Under the pieces are notes generated by a model. That model did not search any database. It saw nothing but the letters and a program-made list of their open reading frames with translations, and had not been told where the DNA came from. A stretch of DNA of 64,000 nucleotides from an uncultured Collinsella sp. (GTDB taxonomy: Bacteria > Actinomycetota > Coriobacteriia > Coriobacteriales > Coriobacteriaceae), in NCBI GenBank assembly GCA_902470365.1, contig CABRFZ010000001.1:62001-126000 (forward strand), given 5' to 3'. The translations under genes and the position numbers were made by a program. Positions within the stretch are counted from its first letter, which is position 1. Each line of letters starts with the position of its first letter. Below are positions 49,379-57,798 of this stretch, in pieces.

Positions 49379-50295
49379 CCTTTGACCTGTACGACACCGT
49401 CGACTCTTTTATCGCCTATATCGCACGCGTTGAGGGGCTTTCTCCCAACACGGTGACGGCCTATGGCTCGAGACTGGAGCGCTTTGCTGCCTGGTGCGAG
49501 CGCGAGGATATTGATGCTTTCGCTGCCGACGTGCGCACCATTCGTCGCTATCTTGCTGAGCTTTCGCGTGAGCAGGTGGCTCCCCGAACGCTTGCGGCGC
49601 ACCTGTCGGCTATCCGATCTCTCTATCGCTGGATGGCTGCCGAGGGGATTGTCGAGGGCGATGCGGTCTCGGCGATCGCGTCGCCCAAGCTGCCGCGTGA
49701 CCTGCCGGGCGTCCTTACGACCCAGCAGGTCGAGGCGCTGCTCAAGACGCCTGATACCTCAACACCCGCGGGACTGCGCGATGCGGCGATGCTCGAGTTG
49801 CTCTATGCCTCGGGTGCCCGCATCTCAGAGCTTGCGGCGCTCAATGTGGAATCCATCTCATGGTCCGAGCGAACGCTGCGACTTTGGGGCAAGGGGAGCA
49901 AGGAGCGTATCGTCCCTCTGTATCGTCGTGCGCTCGATGTGACGCGTCTCTATATTGAGGAGGGGAGGCCGGAGTTGCTCGCTCAGGCAAAGCGCCGTGA
50001 CCCCGCTACCGGGCCGCATCCGCTGCTTATATCGGCGCGCGGCAATCGCATGAGTGCCGCCATGCTCAGGCGGCGGTTCCATACGCTGGCGACGCTCGCC
50101 GGCATTCCGGCCGACATTGCCCCGCATGCGATGCGCCATACCTTTGCGACCGACTTGCTCGAGGGCGGTGCGGACCTGCGCTCGGTTCAAGAGCTGCTAG
50201 GTCATGCGAGCCTGTCCACGACGCAGATCTACACGCATCTCACGCCCGATCGGCTCAAACGTGCCGTGGCTCAAGCCCATCCCCGCGGCGAATAG
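49375..50295 (+). CDS. tyrosine recombinase XerC/XerD type, apparent ATA start
   Basis: Site-specific recombinase resolving chromosome dimers. The catalytic set is complete: Arg in SGARISELAAL, Lys in GKGSKERIVPL, HxxR in APHAMRHTFATDLL, His in LLGHASLSTTQIYTH with the Tyr. The N-terminal DNA-binding domain only becomes whole if translation begins before the first usual start, GTG 49453: the frame upstream encodes FDLYDTVDSFIAYIARVEGL, clearly part of the family. No ATG, GTG or TTG exists there, but ATA 49375 has GGAGG nine bases upstream and overlaps the trmFO stop (ATAG). Other options are CTG 49387, the truncated GTG 49453, or a sequence error. Confidence 0.85.
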   Translation: MAFDLYDTVDSFIAYIARVEGLSPNTVTAYGSRLERFAAWCEREDIDAFAADVRTIRRYLAELSREQVAPRTLAAHLSAIRSLYRWMAAEGIVEGDAVSAIASPKLPRDLPGVLTTQQVEALLKTPDTSTPAGLRDAAMLELLYASGARISELAALNVESISWSERTLRLWGKGSKERIVPLYRRALDVTRLYIEEGRPELLAQAKRRDPATGPHPLLISARGNRMSAAMLRRRFHTLATLAGIPADIAPHAMRHTFATDLLEGGADLRSVQELLGHASLSTTQIYTHLTPDRLKRAVAQAHPRGE

Positions 50296-50344
50296 TGGCT
50301 GGGACGTCCCGCGCCGCACTCAGGTGTGTGGTTTTGATTGCGGG

Positions 50345-50373
50345 TTGGCAGGAAGATGCATTCCTGCTATCAT
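50345..50373 (+). promoter_or_regulatory. rpsB-tsf promoter
   Basis: TTGGCA and TATCAT are spaced by exactly 17 bases, giving a strong sigma-70 promoter about 140 bases before rpsB. Confidence 0.7.
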
Positions 50374-50379
50374 TCATCG

Positions 50380-50514
50380 GGTTGCTTCACGGCAACATGT
50401 TTTTATCACGCACGCGCGGCTACTTCATACCGTGGTGCCCGGGCTTTGGTAGCACATGTCCGGGTTGGTTTTGGAGGATGACCCCGCGCGGAGGCAAACC
50501 ACAGGAGGTTTAAC
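50380..50514 (+). promoter_or_regulatory. structured 5' leader of rpsB mRNA
   Basis: The 135-base leader contains a GTTGC/GCAAC hairpin near its start and a GTGC...GCAC pairing about 45 bases later, ending in the AGGAGG ribosome site. Long leaders before rpsB often mediate S2 autoregulation; the specific fold was not checked against known leader families. Confidence 0.4.
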
Positions 50515-51243
50515 ATGGCTACCAAGATTAATATCCGCACCCTGCTCGAGGCCGGCTGCCACTTCGGTCACCAGACCCGTCGCTGGAACCCCAAGATGAA
50601 GCCGTTCATCTTCGGTGAGCGCAACGGCATCTACATCCTCGACCTCAAGCAGACCATCCTCGACGCCGACCAGGCCTACACCTTCGTCAAGAACGTCGCC
50701 AAGGGCGGCAACGTGCTGTTCGTCGGCACCAAGAAGCAGGCTCAGGAGGCCGTCAAGAACGCTGCTGAGCGCGCCAACATGCCTTACATCAACCAGCGTT
50801 GGCTCGGCGGCATGCTGACCAACTTCGTCACCATCCGCTCCCGCATCAACCGCATGGAGGAGCTCGAGGCCATGGTCGAGGACGGACGCATGGCTGTTCT
50901 GCCCAAGAAGGAGCAGGCTGTTCTCGGCAAGGAGCTCACCAAGCTCCAGACCAACCTCGGTGGCGCCCGCGACATGAAGGGTCTGCCCCAGGCTCTCTTC
51001 GTCATCGACACCAAGCGCGAGGAGAACGCCATCAAGGAGGCTCAGCGCCTGAACATCCCCGTCGTCGCCCTGATCGACACCAACTCCGATCCCGACGAGG
51101 TCGAGTACGGCATCCCCTGCAACGATGACGCTATCTCCGCTGTCACCCTTATGTGCGAGCTCATGGCTGACGCCTGCCTCGCTGGCTCCGGCAAGGAGCA
51201 GGTCTCCGAGGCCGAGATGGCCGCCGAGCCCAAGGCCGAGTAA
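50515..51243 (+). CDS. rpsB: 30S ribosomal protein S2
   Basis: Small-subunit protein. The 242-residue sequence starts INIRTLLEAGCHFGHQTRRWNPKMKPFIFGERNGI and contains GGNVLFVGTKKQAQEAV, RWLGGMLTNF and PVVALIDTNSDPDEVEYGIPCNDDA, as in all S2 proteins, with a short Glu/Ala tail. AGGAGG precedes the ATG. The pair rpsB-tsf is conserved across bacteria. Confidence 0.97.
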   Translation: MATKINIRTLLEAGCHFGHQTRRWNPKMKPFIFGERNGIYILDLKQTILDADQAYTFVKNVAKGGNVLFVGTKKQAQEAVKNAAERANMPYINQRWLGGMLTNFVTIRSRINRMEELEAMVEDGRMAVLPKKEQAVLGKELTKLQTNLGGARDMKGLPQALFVIDTKREENAIKEAQRLNIPVVALIDTNSDPDEVEYGIPCNDDAISAVTLMCELMADACLAGSGKEQVSEAEMAAEPKAE

Positions 51244-51288
51244 ATCAGTCTTAGTTAATTCTTTTTCATCTCTTTGAAAGGAACCACA

Positions 51289-52158
51289 ATGGCCCAGATT
51301 ACCGCCGCTATGGTCAAGCAGCTCCGCGAGATGACCGACTCCCCGATGATGGAGTGCAAGAAGGCTCTCGTCGAGGCTGACGGCGACATGGACGCCGCTG
51401 TCGACGTTCTGCGTAAGAACGGCCTTGCCAAGGCTGCCAAGAAGGCTGGCCGTGAGACCAACGAGGGCGCTGTCGCCGCGTTCGTCTCCGAGGATGGCAA
51501 GACCGGCGCTCTGCTCGAGCTCTCCTGCGAGACCGACTTCGTTGGCTCTAACGCCAAGTTCACCGGCTTTGCTTCCAAGGTCGCTGAGGTTGTCGCTACC
51601 ACCGAGCCTGCTGACGTCGACGCTCTGCTCGAGAAGCCGATGGGCGAGGAGACCGTTTCCTCCGAGCTCACCGAGATGATTCACATCATGGGCGAGAACA
51701 TGAAGATCTCCCGCTTCGCTGCCCGCAAGGCTGAGAACGGCGCGCTCGCTTCTTACATCCACATGGGTGGTAAGATCGGCGTCCTCGTCGAGTTCGCCTT
51801 CGAGAAGGCTGAGACCGCTCAGGCTGAATCCTTCAAGACCTTCGCTCACGACGTTGCCCTTCAGGTTGCCGCCGTCGCCCCGATCTGCGCTACCCGCGAT
51901 CAGGTTCCGGCCGAGACCGTCGAGCACGAGAAGCAGATCTACATGGCCCAGGCTGCCGAGTCCGGCAAGCCCGAGGCTATTCAGGAGAAGATGGCTGTCG
52001 GCCGTCTGGAGAAGTTCTACAAGCAGTCCGTGCTCACCGAGCAGGAGTTCATCAAGGACAGCTCCCTCACCATCAAGAAGTACGCTGAGCAGGTCTCCAA
52101 GGAGCTCGGCGACACCATTACCGTCGTTGCCTTCGACCGTCTGGTCCGTGGCGAGTAA
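51289..52158 (+). CDS. tsf: translation elongation factor Ts
   Basis: Nucleotide exchange factor for EF-Tu. The 289-residue protein has ITAAMVKQLREMTDSPMMECKKALVEADGDMDAAVDVLRKNG in the UBA-like N-terminus (parts), GALLELSCETDFVGSN and VLTEQEFIKDSSLTIKKYAEQV near the end. ATG 51289 has AAAGGAACC upstream; the frame is open to 51274. A terminator follows. Confidence 0.97.
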   Translation: MAQITAAMVKQLREMTDSPMMECKKALVEADGDMDAAVDVLRKNGLAKAAKKAGRETNEGAVAAFVSEDGKTGALLELSCETDFVGSNAKFTGFASKVAEVVATTEPADVDALLEKPMGEETVSSELTEMIHIMGENMKISRFAARKAENGALASYIHMGGKIGVLVEFAFEKAETAQAESFKTFAHDVALQVAAVAPICATRDQVPAETVEHEKQIYMAQAAESGKPEAIQEKMAVGRLEKFYKQSVLTEQEFIKDSSLTIKKYAEQVSKELGDTITVVAFDRLVRGE

Positions 52159-52182
52159 ATAAGCTCTTGTAGCTGGTAATGA

Positions 52183-52217
52183 GCAGGCTGTGGGTTTTAC
52201 TCACAGCCTGCTTTTTC
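52183..52217 (+). terminator. Rho-independent terminator of rpsB-tsf
   Basis: GCAGGCTGTG and CACAGCCTGC form a perfect 10-base stem followed by TTTTTC. Confidence 0.9.
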
Positions 52218-52275
52218 ATGGCTCTTCTTAGAGCCTTTGATATCATATTGAGAGTCTAATTAAAGGAGGATCGAT

Positions 52276-52998
52276 TTGTCCGACATCCGATATAAACGCG
52301 TGCTTCTTAAGCTTTCCGGCGAAGCACTGATGGGCGACGGCCAATATGGCATCGACCCCAAGGTTACCGACCATCTTGCCAAGCAGGTCAAGGAGCTGCT
52401 CGCCGTTGGCCATGAGGTCGGCGTCGTTGTCGGCGGCGGCAATATTTTCCGCGGCATGGCCGGCGCTGCCGGTGGCATGGAGCGTGCTCAGGCCGACTAC
52501 ATGGGCATGCTGGCAACCGTTATGAATGCGCTCGCCCTGCAGGATGCCTTCGAGCACAACGATGTTCCCTGCCGCGTGATGAGCGCTATCCAGATGAATG
52601 AGATCTGCGAGCCCTATATTCGCCGTCGCGCCATCAACCACCTTTCCAAGGGCAGCGTCGTTATTTTTGCCGCCGGTTCGGGCAATCCGTACTTTACGAC
52701 CGACACCGCCGCGGCTCTTCGTGCCTGCGAGATCGGTGCCGAGATCCTGATTAAGGCCACCAAGGTTGACGGCATCTACGACAAGGATCCCGTCAAGTGC
52801 GCCGATGCCGTCCGTTTTGACAAGATTACCTATCACGAGGTTCTCGTTCGCGGTCTGCAGGTTATGGATTCCACGGCTACGGCACTGTGCCAGGATAACC
52901 GTATGCCGATTTTGGTCCTCAACATCGATGGCGAGGACACCGTCAAGCGCGCGCTTTCGGGTGAGCCCGTCGGCACGCTCGTCTATCAGGAGGATTAA
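52276..52998 (+). CDS. pyrH: uridylate kinase
   Basis: Phosphorylates UMP to UDP for nucleotide and envelope precursor synthesis. The 240-residue amino-acid-kinase-fold protein shows RVLLKLSGEALMG, GVVVGGGNIFRG, AGSGNPYFTTDTAAALRA and VDGIYDKDPVK. TTG 52276 has AAGGAGG six bases upstream. It is followed by frr after two bases, whose ribosome site lies in the pyrH end. Confidence 0.96.
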   Translation: MSDIRYKRVLLKLSGEALMGDGQYGIDPKVTDHLAKQVKELLAVGHEVGVVVGGGNIFRGMAGAAGGMERAQADYMGMLATVMNALALQDAFEHNDVPCRVMSAIQMNEICEPYIRRRAINHLSKGSVVIFAAGSGNPYFTTDTAAALRACEIGAEILIKATKVDGIYDKDPVKCADAVRFDKITYHEVLVRGLQVMDSTATALCQDNRMPILVLNIDGEDTVKRALSGEPVGTLVYQED

Positions 52999-53000
52999 GC

Positions 53001-53537
53001 ATGGCAGAGAACATCACCGCCCACATGGAAAAGTCGCTCGAGTCCCTCAAGCACAACTTCTCCAAGGTCCGTACCGGCCGCGCTAACGCCAACATTCTTT
53101 CTGATATCTCGGTCGATTACTACGGCGTTCCCACGCCGGTTACCCAGGTTGCCGCCGTTAAGACCCCCGAGGCTCACATGCTGCTCATCGAGCCCTGGGA
53201 CAAGGCGCTCGTCAACGCTATCGTGAAGGCTATCAGCGCTTCCGATCTGGGCATTACTCCCAACTCTGACGGTACCGTCGTGCGCCTGCCGTTCCCGGCT
53301 CCCACCGAGGAGCGTCGTCGCGAGCTCGTCAAGGAGTGCCGCGAGTATGCCGAGCAGGCCAAGGTTTCCATCCGCAACATCCGTCGTGACTTTAACAACA
53401 AGCTCGAGCGCGACGAGGAGCTCACCGAGGACGATGTCCGTCGCGAGCAGGCCAAGGTCCAGAAGCATACCGATGAGTATGTTGCCAAGGTCGAGGAGCT
53501 TCTGAAGGAAAAAGAAGCCGAGGTCATGGAGATCTAA
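53001..53537 (+). CDS. frr: ribosome recycling factor
   Basis: Splits post-termination ribosomes with EF-G. The 178-residue protein contains LKHNFSKVRTGRANANILSDISVDYYGVPTPV, LGITPNSDGTVVRLPFPAPTEERRREL and VSIRNIRRDFNN, and has a helical charged end. Slightly shorter than the usual 185 residues, nothing essential missing. Confidence 0.97.
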   Translation: MAENITAHMEKSLESLKHNFSKVRTGRANANILSDISVDYYGVPTPVTQVAAVKTPEAHMLLIEPWDKALVNAIVKAISASDLGITPNSDGTVVRLPFPAPTEERRRELVKECREYAEQAKVSIRNIRRDFNNKLERDEELTEDDVRREQAKVQKHTDEYVAKVEELLKEKEAEVMEI

Positions 53538-53538
53538 G

Positions 53539-54333
53539 GTGCAATACGACGAGAACAAACTGGTCGAGTACTTTGCCGACGCCCCTGCGGGCGTCGGTTT
53601 TTCCGACCTTGACCTCAATAAGATCCCGCATCATATCTCGTGCATCATGGACGGTAACGGTCGTTGGGCCACGGCTCGCGGTCTTGCCCGCACCGAGGGC
53701 CACAAGGCCGGTATCGTCTCCCTGCGCGAGATCATTACCGCATGCGTGCGCTTGGGCGTCGACGTGCTTTCGGCCTATGCGTTTTCCACCGAAAACTGGA
53801 ATCGTCCACAGCACGAGGTCAACGTTTTGATGCATCTGTTTGCCAAGACGTTTATCGATGAGCTGCCGCTGCTTAAGCGCGAAAACGTGCGCGTTGTCTT
53901 TTTGGGCGATATTTCCGCACTGCCCAAGAAGACCCGCGATGTCTTTGAGCGCGGTCTTGCCGAGTGTGCCGACCACACCGGCATGACGCTGGCGCTTGCC
54001 GTCAATTACGGCGCCCGTGCCGAGATCACCCGTGCCGTCCGTCAGATTGCGCTCGACGCCGCTGCCGGCAAGGTCGACCCTGCCGCCATCGACGATGATA
54101 TGGTTGCCTCGCACCTCTACACCGCTGGGCTGCCCGACCCGGAGCTTGTGATTCGCACTTCCGGCGAGCTTCGCCTTTCGAACTATCTGCTGTGGCAGGT
54201 TGCCTATTCTGAGTTTTATGTCACCGATACCTATTGGCCCGACTTTGATCGTTGGGGTCTTGTCGACGCCATTTTGGCCTACCAGGGCCGCGACCGTAGG
54301 TTTGGTGGACTGAGCAAGACCGAGGAGGCTTAA
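53539..54333 (+). CDS. uppS: isoprenyl (undecaprenyl diphosphate) synthase
   Basis: cis-Prenyltransferase making the C55 lipid carrier for wall synthesis. Motifs: HHISCIMDGNGRWATARGLARTEGHKAG (catalytic Asp), YAFSTENWNRP, and the end IRTSGELRLSNYLLWQVAYSEFYVTDTYWPDF. GTG 53539 is one base after the frr stop; a 25-residue arm precedes the core. Neighbours cdsA and dxr give the usual order. Confidence 0.94.
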   Translation: MQYDENKLVEYFADAPAGVGFSDLDLNKIPHHISCIMDGNGRWATARGLARTEGHKAGIVSLREIITACVRLGVDVLSAYAFSTENWNRPQHEVNVLMHLFAKTFIDELPLLKRENVRVVFLGDISALPKKTRDVFERGLAECADHTGMTLALAVNYGARAEITRAVRQIALDAAAGKVDPAAIDDDMVASHLYTAGLPDPELVIRTSGELRLSNYLLWQVAYSEFYVTDTYWPDFDRWGLVDAILAYQGRDRRFGGLSKTEEA

Positions 54334-54335
54334 TC

Positions 54336-55211
54336 GTGTCCGATCGTCCCAAGGCGTCAACTCCCAAGGCGCCTTCCGCCAAGAGCGGCGCGGCTGCGAC
54401 TTCGTGGTTGGCCGGCTTTATTACCCGCGCCGCCGCAGGTATCGTCTATGCTGTCGTATTTATTCTCTGCCTGGTTTTGGGTATCGTTCCCACCGCCATC
54501 TTCGTTTCCGTCATGAGCGGCCTGTGCTGCTATGAGTTTTTCCGCATGACGAAGCTCGATGGCAAGGTGGCCAATGAGTGCCTGGGTATCGCTGCCGCCG
54601 TGCTCTTTCCGCTCTCGGCGTTGGGCGACTCGCTGCTGTTGAATGCCCTGCTTTTTGCTCTGATGCTTGCGGTGGGTATTTGGTATGTCTGGTCGGCGCG
54701 TACCCGCATATCCGATGTAGCTGTGACGCTCATGGGTCCCATCTACACCGGTTTTATGCTGTCGGCCATCGTGCTGCTGCGCGATGCCGTGCCCGGTTTT
54801 GCCGGCGCCCTGCTTTCGGTGGGTGTTTGCGCGTCTCTCTGGGTCTCCGATTCGTTCGCCTATATCGTGGGTAGCCGTATCGGCAAGCACAAGATGGTCC
54901 CCAAGATTTCTCCCAAAAAGAGCTGGGAGGGCTTTTTCGGCGGCATCTTGGGCTCGGTTCTCATCTGGCTTATTTTGTGGGCGACCCATTTCTATAAGCT
55001 GAGCTTGCCCTATGCGCTGCTGTGCGGCGTGGTCGTGTCCATCCTGGGCGTTATCGGCGACCTCATCGAGTCACGCATCAAGCGTGGCGTGGGCGTCAAG
55101 GATTCCGGCAATCTGATTCCGGGCCATGGCGGCATGCTCGACCGTAGCGACTCGCTTATCTTTGGCTGCATTACCGCGCAGCTGCTTTTGATGATCGGAG
55201 GCGTGCTGTAA
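54336..55211 (+). CDS. cdsA: phosphatidate cytidylyltransferase
   Basis: Makes CDP-diacylglycerol, precursor of membrane phospholipids. The 291-residue protein has eight or so membrane spans and the family signature in SDSFAYIVGSRIGKHKM, SPKKSWEGFFGGILGS and KRGVGVKDSGNLIPGHGGMLDRSDSL. An N-terminal Pro/Ser/Ala arm of about 20 residues is extra. Start GTG 54336; the stop overlaps the dxr start. Confidence 0.94.
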   Translation: MSDRPKASTPKAPSAKSGAAATSWLAGFITRAAAGIVYAVVFILCLVLGIVPTAIFVSVMSGLCCYEFFRMTKLDGKVANECLGIAAAVLFPLSALGDSLLLNALLFALMLAVGIWYVWSARTRISDVAVTLMGPIYTGFMLSAIVLLRDAVPGFAGALLSVGVCASLWVSDSFAYIVGSRIGKHKMVPKISPKKSWEGFFGGILGSVLIWLILWATHFYKLSLPYALLCGVVVSILGVIGDLIESRIKRGVGVKDSGNLIPGHGGMLDRSDSLIFGCITAQLLLMIGGVL

Positions 55212-56398
55212 TGGCCTTTCAGACGACGTACAGCCCCGATGGCCGTCTGCGGGTTGCAATTTTGGGCTGTACGGGCTCTATTGGCACCCAGGCGCTCGAT
55301 GTTTGCCGTCAGCATGCCGACCGTCTGCAGGTGACGGCGCTTTCCGTTAATTCCAGTACCGCTGAGCTTGTTGCGTTTGCCCGTGAGTTTTCTGTTCCGG
55401 CCGTTGCCGTGGCCGACACCTCCCACGGCGCGGACGCTGTGCTGCAGGAGCTGCCCGAGGGTACCGAGCTCGGTGTTGGTGCGCAGGCAGTTTGTGAGCT
55501 CGCACGTCGCGATGACGTCGACTGTGTGCTCGTCGCTATTGTGGGCGCCGCCGGGCTCGAAGCGAGCCATGCTGCCCTGACCTCGAACAAGCGTCTTGCA
55601 CTTGCCAATAAGGAGTCGCTCGTCGTTGGCGGCGACCTGCTGATGCCACTGGCGCAGCCGGGTCAGCTCATTCCGGTCGACTCCGAGCACTCCGCCATCT
55701 ATCAGTGCTATCTGGGTGAGAATCCACGCGAGGCCCACTGCATTTGGCTTACCTGTTCGGGCGGTCCGTTCTTTGGCCGTACGCGCGAGGATCTCGACCA
55801 CGTGACCCGCAAGGACGCCTTGGCGCATCCCACGTGGGCCATGGGGGCAAAGATCACCATCGACTCCGCCACCCTTATGAACAAGGGCTTGGAGCGTATC
55901 GAGGCGATGCATCTGTTCGGTTGCGACCTCGACTTTATCAACGTGGTCGTGCAGCGTCAGTCCAAGATTCACTCTATGGTCGAGTTTGCCGACGGCTCCG
56001 TGATGGCGCATCTCGGTGCGTCCGACATGCGCATTCCCATCCAGTTTGCCTTTTCGTATCCCGAGCGCTGGGATACTCCGGCGCCGCGAATCGATTTTCG
56101 TGAGTTGGGGCAGCTTACCTTCGACGCTGCCGATATGGACACGTTCCGCTGCCTGGCGCTGGCCGAGCGTGCCGGCAAGACGGGCGGCACCATGCCGTGC
56201 GTGCTCAATGCCGCCAACGAGGTCGCCGTCGATGCCTTCCTGCACGATGGCTGCAGCTTTACCGATATCGATCGCATTGTGGAATCCTGCATGGATTCCC
56301 ACGATATGCAGGCGGTCGATTCGTTTGAGCAGCTTCGCGACATCGATGCATGGGCGCGTGAAAAGGCTGCGCAGGTGCTCGCCGCAACCCGTTCCTAA
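55211..56398 (+). CDS. dxr: 1-deoxy-D-xylulose 5-phosphate reductoisomerase
   Basis: Second step of the MEP pathway, making MEP with NADPH and divalent metal. The 395-residue protein has VAILGCTGSIGTQALDV for NADPH, LANKESLVVGG, the metal/substrate sites PVDSEHSAIYQCYLGE and SGGPFF, and HPTWAMGAKITIDSATLMNKGLE. Its ATG overlaps the cdsA stop (TAATG). With ispG two genes on, it shows that isoprenoids come from the MEP route. Confidence 0.95.
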   Translation: MAFQTTYSPDGRLRVAILGCTGSIGTQALDVCRQHADRLQVTALSVNSSTAELVAFAREFSVPAVAVADTSHGADAVLQELPEGTELGVGAQAVCELARRDDVDCVLVAIVGAAGLEASHAALTSNKRLALANKESLVVGGDLLMPLAQPGQLIPVDSEHSAIYQCYLGENPREAHCIWLTCSGGPFFGRTREDLDHVTRKDALAHPTWAMGAKITIDSATLMNKGLERIEAMHLFGCDLDFINVVVQRQSKIHSMVEFADGSVMAHLGASDMRIPIQFAFSYPERWDTPAPRIDFRELGQLTFDAADMDTFRCLALAERAGKTGGTMPCVLNAANEVAVDAFLHDGCSFTDIDRIVESCMDSHDMQAVDSFEQLRDIDAWAREKAAQVLAATRS

Positions 56399-56423
56399 CC
56401 CATAAGGATTGCTTTTTCGTTTT

Positions 56424-57785
56424 ATGGATACTGTTCTGAGCGTTCTCTCATCGGTCTTTTGGGGCCTGCTGATGCTTTCCGTCCTCGTGTTTTTGCACGA
56501 GGGCGGCCACTTTTTGGCGGCGCGTGCCTGCGGCGTCCGTGTGACCGAGTTCTTTTTGGGCCTGCCGTGCCGCTTTGACATCCATTACACGTCGCGTCGC
56601 ATTGGTACCAAGTTTGGCGTGACGCCGCTGCTGCTGGGTGGTTATGCCGCTATCTGCGGTATGGACCCGACCGATGTCTCGTGTGCCGACCGTGTGCTTG
56701 CTGCGATCTATCGTCATGGTCGCGTTTCAGTTGCAGACCTTTCCGTCGAGCTGGAGCTGTCCGAGGAGGATGTTCTCGAGGCTTGCGCCTTGCTTTTGGG
56801 CTGGGGTTCCATTGCGCCTTGGTACGAGGAAGGGGAGAAGCCTTCACCCAGATACTATCCGGTTAGGTACCAGACGCTGCCGCGCGATACTGCAGGATAT
56901 ACCACCTTTGACGGCCGCAAGTTCGATCGAGAGCATGCGACTGCCGAGGGCGATGTGTGGGAGCTGCCGGTCGCCGCTTCCGAGTTTCTTGAGCAGGAGC
57001 GTTCGCATACCTATCTGGGCCAGGGTTTTCTCAAGCGTGCCTTTATGCTGCTCGCGGGCATTCTCGTCAATATCCTGACGGGCTTTTTGCTGCTTATGAG
57101 CATCTACTCTATCGCCGGCGTATCGGTGCCGGTCGATAGCAACGTGATCGGTCAGGTCGAAGAAGGCTCGATAGCCGCTAAGGCGGGCATCGAGGCTGGC
57201 GACACGATTCTTAGTGTCGATGGCGTGTCCTGCTCCAACTGGATGGATGTGTATGATGCCATCGGCAAGGCTGCCGGTCAGAACGATATCGCCATTGAGT
57301 ATCAGCACGACGGCAAGAATCTTTCGACCTCGGTCGCGCTCAAGGAGGGCGAGCGTTTGGGCGTTTATGCCTCTACGCAGGTGGTCCATTTGGACCCCAT
57401 TACGTCGGCGCGCCTGTCGTTCTCCTATGTTCAGCAGACAGCTGAGGGCGTGATGCGCCTGCTGCAGCCGCAGCATACGATGGAGATACTCGATCAGTCC
57501 AGCTCGATTGTGGGCATCAGTGTCATGTCTTCTCAGGCGGCGGCAGCCGGCCCTGCGACGTTCTTGACGTTTGCCGCGCTCATCTCGTTTTCGCTGGGCT
57601 TTATGAACCTGCTGCCTATTCCGCCGCTCGACGGGGGAAAGCTGGTTATCGAGATCATCCAAAAGGTCGCCGGTCGCGAGTTGCCGCTGAAGGTGCAGAC
57701 GATCGTGAGCTATGTCGGCATCGCGCTCTTTGCGCTGCTGTTTGTCTATATGCTTCGTTCCGACGTCCTTCGATTTATTTTGTAG
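56424..57785 (+). CDS. rseP: site-2 zinc protease RseP with large central insertion
   Basis: Intramembrane metalloprotease cleaving anti-sigma factors and signal-peptide remnants. The zinc motif HEGGH (25-29) sits in the first span, the second ligand in LPIPPLDGGK near the end, and one PDZ domain around 250-320 (SIAAKAGIEAGDTILSVDG). Between GGYAAICGMDP and the next span (FMLLAGILVNILTGFLLL) lies an insertion of about 100 residues, where most homologues have 20-40. Its first half, RVLAAIYRHGRVSVADLSVELELSEEDVLEA in parts near 90-120, looks like a helix-turn-helix. ATG 56424 is used; TTG 56409 touches AAGGA too closely. Confidence 0.9.
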   Translation: MDTVLSVLSSVFWGLLMLSVLVFLHEGGHFLAARACGVRVTEFFLGLPCRFDIHYTSRRIGTKFGVTPLLLGGYAAICGMDPTDVSCADRVLAAIYRHGRVSVADLSVELELSEEDVLEACALLLGWGSIAPWYEEGEKPSPRYYPVRYQTLPRDTAGYTTFDGRKFDREHATAEGDVWELPVAASEFLEQERSHTYLGQGFLKRAFMLLAGILVNILTGFLLLMSIYSIAGVSVPVDSNVIGQVEEGSIAAKAGIEAGDTILSVDGVSCSNWMDVYDAIGKAAGQNDIAIEYQHDGKNLSTSVALKEGERLGVYASTQVVHLDPITSARLSFSYVQQTAEGVMRLLQPQHTMEILDQSSSIVGISVMSSQAAAAGPATFLTFAALISFSLGFMNLLPIPPLDGGKLVIEIIQKVAGRELPLKVQTIVSYVGIALFALLFVYMLRSDVLRFIL

Positions 57786-57798
57786 GGGAGTGTTTGGA

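Noticed and set aside
50300..50312. GGGACGTCCC palindrome after the recombinase gene as a REP copy or dif site
   Set aside because: It is only ten bases long, lacks the core found in the other elements, and does not look like a 28-base dif site.
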